Assembly: GCA_002498455.1 (NCBI GenBank)
Contig: DAHO01000094.1
Span: forward strand, 1 to 19,545
Direction: 5' to 3'
DNA from: Euryarchaeota archaeon UBA602
GTDB lineage: Archaea; Thermoplasmatota; Poseidoniia; Poseidoniales; Thalassarchaeaceae
Length of the DNA stretch: 19,545 nucleotides
The notes beneath the pieces were generated by a model, which did no database searches, was not told the origin of the DNA, and was given only the letters and a program-made list of their open reading frames with translations. Made by a program: the position numbers and the translations under genes. This document shows positions 12,284-18,878 of the stretch, in pieces (the stretch's first letter is position 1; each line of letters begins with the position of its first letter).

Positions 12284-14611
12284 ATGTTGTCAATTCACAA
12301 GAATCGCCGTATAATTACCATTTTTGGCCTCTTATTGGTCGCATTGATTTTTGCCCCTAGTGCCCAATCTTATCCGTATGGTGTATCGGGTGTCCAAGAT
12401 GCAGGGTGTACATGCCATGGACAGAGTTTGAGTCCAGATGTTGTTCCAGAACTAGAAGGTCTGCCCATAGAACTTGAACCAGGTGGTACCTATTTGCTGA
12501 ATATTTCGTTCACTGGAGGTCCTTCCGGAGAAAATCCAGAAGCTTTAGCACTTGGTGGATTCCACCTGTGGACCAGTGCAGGAACGCTAGCGAATGTCGA
12601 CGAAATGGTCAAAATTAATCCAGATGGGAGTGCAACCCACAACGGAATAGATGCAACTGATACGGGACAGGGTAATGATCAGACTGAATGGCAAGTTGAG
12701 TGGACTGCTCCAATGGATGGTGGTGCGAAATTCATCCTCCACACAAATTCAGTAAACGGTGATGGAACCAGCGGTGGCGATTATTACAACCGACTCAATC
12801 TTGAAATCGGTCCGCAACCGGTTGAACAAGCTAGAGGTTTGGTAGTTCTGGCGAGTGCGATATTCCTGATGGCGTCGATAACATTTGGAACCACAACCTG
12901 GGTATTCTACCGAAGAGACCCTGGAGCCTTCGCATGGGAGCGATTCTGGCCATTCCTTAGCGATTATCTAACCAGTACTGACCACAAGAAAGTTGGAACC
13001 TTGTACATGGTCAACGGGTTATTCTTCCTTGGTGTAGGTGGTATTTTTGCTCTGATTTTCAGATTGCAATTGGCTTCGCCTGGAAACGATTTCCTCACTC
13101 AAGATGAGTACAATCAATTCTTTACGATGCATGGTACAACCATGATTTTCCTAGCAGCAATGCCAATGATTGCTGGATTTGCGAACTGGATTGTACCTCT
13201 CCAAATCGGCGCACCTGATTTGGCCTTGCCTCGAATGAATGCACTAGCATTTTGGTTGAACCCTGCCGCAGCACTGCTCATCTTCACAGGTATCTTCAGT
13301 GGACAAGGAGCAGATACTGGATGGACTGGTTATGCACCGTATGTTGTATCAAACACAGCGCACTCGGGCGCGACGTTATGGGTGGCTGGGCAGATACTAC
13401 TTGTTGCCTCTTCTACAGTCGCGGGTATCAACTTCATGACAACTTTCTGTACCATGCGTGCTCCAGGGATGGGGTGGATGCAGATGCCTCTATTCTCTTG
13501 GTCAATGTTGATTGCAACACTGATGCTATTCATTTCCATCCCAGCATTCGGAATTGGACTGATTCAGGTTCTGTTAGATCGGACCATAGGTACGGTGTTC
13601 TATGAGGTCGCAGCAGGAGGAGACCCCCTACTTTGGAGTCACCTGTTCTGGTACTTCGGTCACCCTGAGGTATACGTGGTAGTACTCCCTGCCTTCGGAG
13701 TAATTTCTGAGGTTCTGTCTACGAGTGCACGTAGGACCATTTTCGGTTACAAGTCGATGGTTTTCGCTCTTGCAGGAATCGGTATTCTTGGATTCATCGT
13801 ATACGGACACCACATGTTTACATCGGGTATGAGTCCCGTGTTGCGATTCGTAACCATGTTGACTACAATGTTGGTCGCGGTACCAACTGGAATCAAGGTA
13901 TTCAATTGGCTTCAAACCATGCATGGTGGCAGTTTGGTTTACCGAACACACACACTGTGGGCGCTTGGTTTCTTGGTTACCTTCACACTGGGTGGCATCT
14001 CTGGAATGTATTTCCCAGCAGTTGCTATGGATTTGCACTTGCATGAGACATACTTCGTTGTCGCTCACTTCCACTATGTATTCGTGGGTGGAATCATCTT
14101 TGGATTGTATTCTGGAATTTACTATTGGTTCCCCAAGGCAACAGGTCGTATGATGAACGAGAAGGTGGGGGTCATCCACTTCATTACTGGGTTCATCTCT
14201 TACAACCTCGTATTCTGGCCAATGCACCGACTCGGAATTCAGGGGATGCCGCGAAGGCAGCACACCTACTTCATCACAACCGATGAGTACTTCGCACTAC
14301 CCGCTGAAGCCGCTGACTGGAATATGCTGATTACCATTGCAGCATTCATGTTCTTCGCTAGCAACTTGATTCTAGTCTACAACATGGTTAGTAGTGGACT
14401 TCGTGGTCAAAAAGCACCGAGCGACCCATGGGGTGGTTGGTCAATGGAGTGGATGGTGTCAAGCCCACCACCGACTCCTTCACACAACCCAAGCGATCTC
14501 CCTGTTCAGCAGTTTGCCGAAATACACGATGAAGGTGAACCTGGATTGTTTGGACGTATGATTGAATGGATGATGATTCCTGAAGAGAGTCATGGGGGTG
14601 AAGAAGAATGA
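12284..14611 (+). CDS. coxA: Cytochrome c oxidase subunit I fused to an N-terminal secreted CxCH domain
   Basis: The catalytic oxygen-reducing, proton-pumping subunit with an unusual extension; 775 residues against about 530 normally. Residues 1-29 are a signal peptide, then comes an exported domain (about 30-180) with GCTCHG (C42, C44, H45), GGFHLWTSAGT, WTAPMDGGAKFILHTNSVNGDGT and DYY, resembling choice-of-anchor V / Reeler-like domains. A membrane span at about 186-206 leads to the oxidase core, from STDHKKVGTLY (231). Metal and haem ligands are complete: H283, H460 (GHPEVY with Y464), H509/H510, H595 and H597. The D-channel D312 and N319, E462 and K-channel K538 are all present, so this is an A1-type oxidase. 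The C terminus has about 60 extra residues ending in an acidic tail. ATGA overlaps with coxC. The domain usually has CxxCH; here one residue is missing, so covalent haem c is doubtful. Confidence 0.95.
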   Translation: MLSIHKNRRIITIFGLLLVALIFAPSAQSYPYGVSGVQDAGCTCHGQSLSPDVVPELEGLPIELEPGGTYLLNISFTGGPSGENPEALALGGFHLWTSAGTLANVDEMVKINPDGSATHNGIDATDTGQGNDQTEWQVEWTAPMDGGAKFILHTNSVNGDGTSGGDYYNRLNLEIGPQPVEQARGLVVLASAIFLMASITFGTTTWVFYRRDPGAFAWERFWPFLSDYLTSTDHKKVGTLYMVNGLFFLGVGGIFALIFRLQLASPGNDFLTQDEYNQFFTMHGTTMIFLAAMPMIAGFANWIVPLQIGAPDLALPRMNALAFWLNPAAALLIFTGIFSGQGADTGWTGYAPYVVSNTAHSGATLWVAGQILLVASSTVAGINFMTTFCTMRAPGMGWMQMPLFSWSMLIATLMLFISIPAFGIGLIQVLLDRTIGTVFYEVAAGGDPLLWSHLFWYFGHPEVYVVVLPAFGVISEVLSTSARRTIFGYKSMVFALAGIGILGFIVYGHHMFTSGMSPVLRFVTMLTTMLVAVPTGIKVFNWLQTMHGGSLVYRTHTLWALGFLVTFTLGGISGMYFPAVAMDLHLHETYFVVAHFHYVFVGGIIFGLYSGIYYWFPKATGRMMNEKVGVIHFITGFISYNLVFWPMHRLGIQGMPRRQHTYFITTDEYFALPAEAADWNMLITIAAFMFFASNLILVYNMVSSGLRGQKAPSDPWGGWSMEWMVSSPPPTPSHNPSDLPVQQFAEIHDEGEPGLFGRMIEWMMIPEESHGGEEE

Positions 14612-15774
14612 GTTACGGACACGACGACCATGATCATGGACACCACCACCAGCATAGCCATTGGGGACCACACGATTGGGAGTTTGACTACGGACACGGC
14701 GTCATTGGTGGCGCACCTCACAATTCATGGGCGCCGATTATGATTGCATTGGGTTCAAGCTTGTTTTTACTTGGATTCACCAAAGTCTTCACTCAATCTT
14801 GGAACGATGCGAACAATGTGTGGGATTATGCAATCCACTCGTCTCAAATTGGAACGCTGATTGTCGGACTTGCAGTTATGTTTGCTGGTTTCTTTGTATG
14901 GTGGAGACAGGATTGGAGTTTTGATGGAACCTACGAACCAAAAGCAATTGGTACACCGTTCCAATCCATTGATCTTCGAAAGGTTGCAATTTGGATGTTC
15001 CTCATGTCTGAGATGATGGTGTTCAGCAGTTTGTTCAGCACATACATCCGATATCGAACCGGATTCGATAACTGCATAGAATTGTTTGAAACAACCCATG
15101 CGGCAGGTGGAGTGATTGAGCCAGGTACGGCTTGCTGGTTACCTGCGTCTTACTTCATCGCAGAGGGTGGTTATCACCAAGAGAATGCAAACGCAGTATT
15201 GCAGTTCATGCCAGATACTCTAATCCCCGGTGCAATCAACACCTTTGCTCTGATTATTTCATCGTACACCATTGTGCTTGCGCTCAAAACCGCTAAGGAT
15301 ACCAGTTTGAGTGATGCAGAGCGAAACAGCAAGGTTGGAAAGTATCTATTGACAACTCTTGCCTTGGCAACCCTCTTCTTGTGCTTCAAACTGATTGAAT
15401 GGTTTGTTGGATTCGAGATTGGAGACCACGACCACCCTATTTTCTATGCGCCCAGTTTGATGGAAGATCATTTTACCATACATGCCTCTGAGTATACATA
15501 TTGCCATCTATACGATGAGGCCGCGCATGCTTGTACACCAGGCTATGACGCGATTTTCGATATACGCATGTCTGCATCTACTTTCTATGTGACTACAGGT
15601 ACACACGGTGTACACGTATTCGGAGGAATGGTAGCACTTGCCTACATGGTTCTCAAGGCATTCCGTGGTGGATACACGCCTCAAAATGCGGTTAGCATTG
15701 AGTACTTCGGTCTGTACTGGCACTTTGTGGACTTGGTTTGGGTATTGGTCTTCCCCGCATTCTATCTGTATTAA
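14608..15774 (+). CDS. coxC: Cytochrome c oxidase subunit III with His-rich N terminus
   Basis: A structural membrane subunit of the haem-copper oxidase, 388 residues against about 260-280 in typical bacteria. Seven or so helices are visible, including the conserved KVAIWMFLMSEMMVFSSLFSTYI and the C-terminal YWHFVDLVWVLVFPAFYLY. Two large exported loops account for the extra length: one after the SEMMVF helix (RTGFDNCIELFETTHAAGG, with CW further on) and one near 270-310 with several His and two Cys (HDHPIF, YCHLYDEAAHACTPGYD). The first 20 residues are strikingly His/Asp-rich (GHDDHDHGHHHQHSHW), a likely metal-binding tail. The start ATG overlaps the coxA stop (ATGA), so translation is coupled. 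The stop codon overlaps the Shine-Dalgarno sequence of the next gene. Confidence 0.95.
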   Translation: MSYGHDDHDHGHHHQHSHWGPHDWEFDYGHGVIGGAPHNSWAPIMIALGSSLFLLGFTKVFTQSWNDANNVWDYAIHSSQIGTLIVGLAVMFAGFFVWWRQDWSFDGTYEPKAIGTPFQSIDLRKVAIWMFLMSEMMVFSSLFSTYIRYRTGFDNCIELFETTHAAGGVIEPGTACWLPASYFIAEGGYHQENANAVLQFMPDTLIPGAINTFALIISSYTIVLALKTAKDTSLSDAERNSKVGKYLLTTLALATLFLCFKLIEWFVGFEIGDHDHPIFYAPSLMEDHFTIHASEYTYCHLYDEAAHACTPGYDAIFDIRMSASTFYVTTGTHGVHVFGGMVALAYMVLKAFRGGYTPQNAVSIEYFGLYWHFVDLVWVLVFPAFYLY

Positions 15775-15780
15775 GGAGGT
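15773..15780 (+). promoter_or_regulatory. Near-perfect Shine-Dalgarno sequence for the subunit IV gene
   Basis: AAGGAGGT (15773-15780) overlaps the coxC stop TAA (15772-15774) and lies six bases before ATG 15787. It is the strongest ribosome binding site in the window and implies efficient translation of the subunit IV gene. Confidence 0.75.
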
Positions 15781-15786
15781 ATCAAA

Positions 15787-16143
15787 ATGGGAGAACATGG
15801 GCATCACACAATTCTAGGATTCGATCGATATGCATTCAACTTCTGGGTGCTAATGATTTTCACGGCCATCGAAGTGGTCGCCGTCGCACTCACGTTCTCA
15901 ATGAAAGGAACTGTGAGTATGGATGTGGTGGTCTTCATTCTCGTATCGGTTGGTATTGTCAAAGGTGTGGGTATCTCTGCCATCTTCATGCATCTACAGG
16001 GTGACCCTGACAGTCGCGTACTCACTGCAACCGCTCTGTTCCCGGTGTTTTTCATCGTGGTCATGATCTTGTTCATCGGTTTGACACATCCTGGTGCTGC
16101 AGACACATTGCCGGATTGGTGTCGTCCCGGCTTCTACAGTTGA
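15787..16143 (+). CDS. coxD: Cytochrome c oxidase subunit IV-like small membrane protein
   Basis: A 118-residue protein in the position and with the layout of prokaryotic oxidase subunit IV (COX4_pro/CtaF-like): three transmembrane helices (about 18-36, FWVLMIFTAIEVVAVALTF; 45-69, VVVFILVSVGIVKGVGISAIFM; 80-100, ALFPVFFIVVMILFIGL). The second helix ends in the family-typical IFMHLQGDP. The N terminus is short and His-rich (MGEHGHHTI), matching the His bias of coxC. It follows coxC by 12 bases behind a very strong Shine-Dalgarno sequence and ends 44 bases before tRNA-Ser. Its function in the complex is structural or in assembly by analogy; the sequence family is divergent, so the name rests partly on context. 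Confidence 0.85.
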   Translation: MGEHGHHTILGFDRYAFNFWVLMIFTAIEVVAVALTFSMKGTVSMDVVVFILVSVGIVKGVGISAIFMHLQGDPDSRVLTATALFPVFFIVVMILFIGLTHPGAADTLPDWCRPGFYS

Positions 16144-16161
16144 TAGGGGTGAAACACATAG

Positions 16162-16177
16162 CCGAGCAGTGTCTCGG
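16162..16177 (+). other. Small hairpin between coxD and tRNA-Ser
   Basis: CCGAG (16162-16166) and CTCGG (16173-16177) form a 5-bp stem with a six-base loop, 10 bases before the tRNA. It could mark the 3' end of the oxidase mRNA or be part of the tRNA 5' leader. There is no T-run after it, so I do not call a terminator. Confidence 0.3.
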
Positions 16178-16187
16178 AGTCATTACT

Positions 16188-16272
16188 GCGGACGTCGCTT
16201 AGCCTGGTAGAGCGCCGGATTTGAAATCCGGTGGTATTCGCCTCGGGAGTTCAAATCTCTCCGTCCGCGCCA
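16188..16272 (+). tRNA. tRNA-Ser (anticodon UGA), CCA encoded
   Basis: A complete cloverleaf. Acceptor GCGGACG (16188-16194) pairs with CGTCCGC (16262-16268); discriminator G is at 16269 and CCA at 16270-16272. The D arm is GCTT/GAGC. Anticodon stem CCGGA (16215-16219) pairs with TCCGG (16227-16231), and loop TTTGAAA gives anticodon TGA at 16222-16224. A long variable arm follows (16232-16244), as required for class II serine tRNAs. The T arm is GGGAG, loop TTCAAAT, CTCTC. There is no intron. It sits between coxD and the SCO gene in the same orientation and may be cut out of a shared transcript, or have its own promoter that I cannot identify. Confidence 0.95.
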
Positions 16273-16273
16273 A

Positions 16274-16305
16274 CAATAATACATGAGTGGGCTCCCCATT
16301 GAGCC
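16274..16305 (+). promoter_or_regulatory. TATA-like element and hairpin immediately before the SCO start
   Basis: AATAATACA (about 16275-16283) lies roughly 27 bases before ATG 16306, the spacing expected for a leaderless archaeal transcript. Between them GGCTC (16290-16294) and GAGCC (16301-16305) form a perfect 5-bp inverted repeat with a six-base loop, ending at the base before the ATG. If transcription starts at the ATG, the repeat acts only as DNA; if the SCO gene is read through from the tRNA, it is a hairpin abutting the start codon. Confidence 0.35.
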
Positions 16306-17454
16306 ATGCGCAATGTATCGATTCTACTCAGCCTACTATTGGCTTGTTCTGCTTTGTCCGGATGTATCGGTGGAGACCATGATGAATATGATTTCAATGG
16401 AATCGAATATGACCCGGCATCGACGGCTCCGGAGTTCACGTTGCTAGACCAAAACGGTGAGCAGGTTTCATTGTCAGATTTTGAAGACAAAGTCGTTGTG
16501 ATTGCTTTCACATACACCATCTGCCCGGATGTTTGTCTTACTATCGAAGCCAATCTGGATTATATCGATGAACAAATGGCTGGTGAGGAAGATTTGGTTA
16601 TACTGTCCATCACCATCGATCCTGCACGAGATACACCGGAACACCTGTGGGGGTGGACCAATGTCAGAGGATATGATTGGCCTCACTTGACCAGTTACAA
16701 CCACAGTGAACTGCAACAGGTTTGGAGTGATTACAGTCTATTGGTTGACAATGACCACATCAATTCGGACCACTCGGATCATGGTGACCACGGAGATCAC
16801 TCGAGCCATGATGACCACTCGGATCATGACGACCATAGTGATCACAGCAACCACTCTGAGATGTCTCACCAGGTCGCTGTGTTGTATCCAGACAACACTA
16901 CTGCACTGTATGATGGAGATCATGACATGCTTCCTGAAGAGAATGCAACCGGCTGGAATTTGACTGAGTCCACGATGTCAATGAACAATATCTCACTGAA
17001 TTATTCTGTTCATGAAGAATTTGGGCATAGCGTCAATGGAATCAACGGCATTGATTCCCCGAGTGACTGGTCATGGTGGTGGTCATTGCACATTTGGAAT
17101 GAATCCAGCGAAGCTTGGGAAGAGAGTAGCGTGGGGATCGATCAAGTCATGATTATGCAAGATACTGATCACATCGCTTGGGCTGCTTCGAATGCGAACC
17201 TGTCAATGCTTCCTACACCCACAGAGCATGCAGATGGCCATGATGATGAGCACGATGATCATGACATGGCAGATGAATTGTACGAAGTCGGTCACAATAC
17301 TGTAACTTTCATCATCGATAAGGATGGCAAGAAACGGGTGGTGTTCACCGGTTCTAGCTGGTCGACATCAGATTTCATGGATGACTTGAATCATCTACTA
17401 CACCATGATTTAGGTGCGGACCACAGTGACCACTCTGACCATGACCATCATTGA
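16306..17454 (+). CDS. SCO1/SenC-type copper chaperone lipoprotein with a large His-rich insertion
   Basis: An assembly factor that loads copper into the CuA site of subunit II; 382 residues against about 200 usually. A lipoprotein signal ends LSGC (C20). The thioredoxin-like SCO fold starts at APEFTLLDQNGEQVSL (41-56) and holds the copper ligands C73 and C77 in TICPDVCLT and H330 in EVGHNTVTFIIDKDGK. Between the YSLLV strand (about 143-147) and H330, roughly 175 residues are inserted. They comprise a His/Asp tract (HSDHGDHGDHSSHDDH, 156-171, and onward to about 188), a domain of about 115 residues with NGINGID, WWWSLHIWNE and GIDQVMIMQDTDHIAW that resembles DUF4430, then a second His/Asp tract (311-320). 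The C terminus is again His-rich (DHSDHSDHDHH). The stop overlaps the next start (TGATG). The location beside coxB-D supports a role in oxidase assembly. Confidence 0.9.
   Translation: MRNVSILLSLLLACSALSGCIGGDHDEYDFNGIEYDPASTAPEFTLLDQNGEQVSLSDFEDKVVVIAFTYTICPDVCLTIEANLDYIDEQMAGEEDLVILSITIDPARDTPEHLWGWTNVRGYDWPHLTSYNHSELQQVWSDYSLLVDNDHINSDHSDHGDHGDHSSHDDHSDHDDHSDHSNHSEMSHQVAVLYPDNTTALYDGDHDMLPEENATGWNLTESTMSMNNISLNYSVHEEFGHSVNGINGIDSPSDWSWWWSLHIWNESSEAWEESSVGIDQVMIMQDTDHIAWAASNANLSMLPTPTEHADGHDDEHDDHDMADELYEVGHNTVTFIIDKDGKKRVVFTGSSWSTSDFMDDLNHLLHHDLGADHSDHSDHDHH
16768..16860 (+). repeat. Degenerate GAYCAY tandem repeats encoding a His/Asp/Ser tract
   Basis: A run of imperfect hexamer and longer repeats (such as GACCAC, GATCAC, GATCAT, with TCGG or AGT between) within the SCO gene. 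It encodes about 30 residues of Asp-His pairs spaced by Ser, Gly or Asn. The codons alternate GAC/GAT and CAC/CAT, so the repeat is old or selected at protein level rather than a recent DNA expansion. Similar shorter tracts occur at about 17235-17265 and 17419-17451. Confidence 0.7.
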
Positions 17455-18878
17455 TGCAAAAACACAGCCTGCGTGTGCGAACAGTCTTCAATGGGAAGGC
17501 CTCTGACTCAATTGTGCGACGACTTGCCCCACTGCTCATTCTTCTCTTCGTGTTCACCGCCTTTTCAGGGTGTATCGGCGGTTCTAACGCTAGCTGGGGC
17601 CAAGATTACGAGGTTGTTTCCTCTGAAGAACAGAATGTAGTGGTCACAAATAAACTGGCCGCCAGCAGTTCGAATCACCTTGAAGGCGAAGAAATTGAAT
17701 TGTTGGATTGTGAAAATTCAACTTACTCAATATCTGGCTGGCTCACTCAGACCAAGGTTTTCGATCAACCACTAACAGCAACCACTGCCATTGCTTCGTG
17801 GATGATCTTGGAGAAACCGTACAGCGAGGCTCAGGATGTTGAGCCCGGTTCAGTATTTGTTCAAATCGTTAGCAAGGAAGATGATTGGCCTTCACCAAGC
17901 CAAGCGGAAGGTGTTCCAATGGTTAATGGAATACTCGAGAGTGGTAAAGCCAGTGAATTCCCCCACAATGGCTGGGCCCTGCTGGCCATCATTCCTGCCA
18001 ATGAAAATGTGTTTGATGCGGTCATACAGATGGATTCGAATCAAGCAATAACGCTGAATGGTTACATTCTGCAAGACGAATATTATACTGAAAATCAAAT
18101 CCAAAATTGTGCTCTAGAGGCCTCGAGCAAAGGATTGGCCGGGCACTTTGTCGTGACATCAATGACCTATGGTGATGAGAGAGTCGTGAGTTCAAGTGAA
18201 GCGTATGTAGCGGGTGATATCCCCTTCATCGGCCGCGGCTTGTATACCACTGTACTTCTCATTTCGATTGTTGCCTCGGGTGCATTGTACATCTTTTCGC
18301 GAAACCAATTGATTCTTGGTGCTGATTCACAAGCGCAAACGATGCTCTCGGATCAGCAAATGCGAGCTGGGAAGGCTGCTCGCCATGAAGCGGCGCGGCA
18401 TGAAGCAAGAATGGAGGCTGTGGCCAAAGCCAAGGTGGAGGACTTTAGCGGTAAACCCAAGAAAAAATCCGCGAGTGTTGCAAAATTCGATGTCAATGCG
18501 GCTTTGGCTGAACAAGGACCAGGCGCCAGTACATCGCACTATGTTGCGGGTAGTTCGGTTACCGTCACTGATGAGGCTGAAGCCATGGATGACATGATTT
18601 CAGACATGCAAAAAGAACAGGCCTTCGAACAAGAGTTGCAACAAAAAGGTCTGCGAAATATAATCGAGGGAATTCCCCGAAGCGGGAGAAGAACAGCAAC
18701 TGCCCCATCGCGTCCAAAACCCTCTATTTCTGAGCCGAAAGAGGCGCCCAAGCCAAAACCGCGCAAAACTCGCAAAACAAAATCCGAGAACAAAGTCGTT
18801 GACGAAGTTGAGGACCCTCAGCGAGGTGTTGATTCAAGTGTCAATGATGATGGAGACTTCAGCGATTTCTCACTTTGA
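17454..18878 (+). CDS. Lipoprotein-anchored, single-TM protein with basic cytoplasmic tail, unknown function
   Basis: A 474-residue protein directly coupled to the SCO gene: its ATG (17454) shares the last base of the SCO TGA. An in-frame TTG at 17451 is a less likely start. The signal segment LAPLLILLFVFTAFSGC ends in a lipobox with C40, followed by IGGSNASW, exactly like the SCO protein. An exported domain of about 225 residues (VVVTNKLAAS onward, with Cys pairs at ELLDCENS and IQNCALE) leads to one membrane helix (LYTTVLLISIVASGALYIF, about 273-291). The cytoplasmic tail, about 180 residues, starts with an Ala/Arg/Glu-rich coiled-coil-like segment (MRAGKAARHEAARHEARMEA), continues through low-complexity Pro/Lys/Arg (KPKPRKTRKTKSENK), and ends acidic (NDDGDFSDFSL). 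I do not recognise the family. Context suggests a role with oxidase assembly or redox sensing; this is inference. It overlaps the convergent lipid kinase by nine bases. Confidence 0.8.
   Translation: MQKHSLRVRTVFNGKASDSIVRRLAPLLILLFVFTAFSGCIGGSNASWGQDYEVVSSEEQNVVVTNKLAASSSNHLEGEEIELLDCENSTYSISGWLTQTKVFDQPLTATTAIASWMILEKPYSEAQDVEPGSVFVQIVSKEDDWPSPSQAEGVPMVNGILESGKASEFPHNGWALLAIIPANENVFDAVIQMDSNQAITLNGYILQDEYYTENQIQNCALEASSKGLAGHFVVTSMTYGDERVVSSSEAYVAGDIPFIGRGLYTTVLLISIVASGALYIFSRNQLILGADSQAQTMLSDQQMRAGKAARHEAARHEARMEAVAKAKVEDFSGKPKKKSASVAKFDVNAALAEQGPGASTSHYVAGSSVTVTDEAEAMDDMISDMQKEQAFEQELQQKGLRNIIEGIPRSGRRTATAPSRPKPSISEPKEAPKPKPRKTRKTKSENKVVDEVEDPQRGVDSSVNDDGDFSDFSL

Noticed and set aside
12400..12425. 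Fused coxA domain as a cytochrome c domain (caa3-like)
   Set aside because: The only Cys-His motif is CxCH, not CxxCH, there is no distal Met region as in cytochrome c, and the rest of the domain resembles choice-of-anchor V / Reeler-like folds.
13628..14263. Minus-strand open frame of about 210 codons inside coxA
   Set aside because: It is antisense to the most conserved part of subunit I, and its product is rich in His/Ser/Cys with no domain; it is a by-product of codon bias in the real gene.
16768..16860. DNA-level tandem repeat or CRISPR-like array in the SCO gene
   Set aside because: The repeats are short, degenerate and without spacers, keep the reading frame and encode a His/Asp tract; codon variation shows protein-level selection.
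16738..16923. Overlapping open frames on both strands over the His/Asp tract
   Set aside because: The Met/Thr/Ile- and Val/Ile-rich products follow directly from GAYCAY repeats read in other frames.
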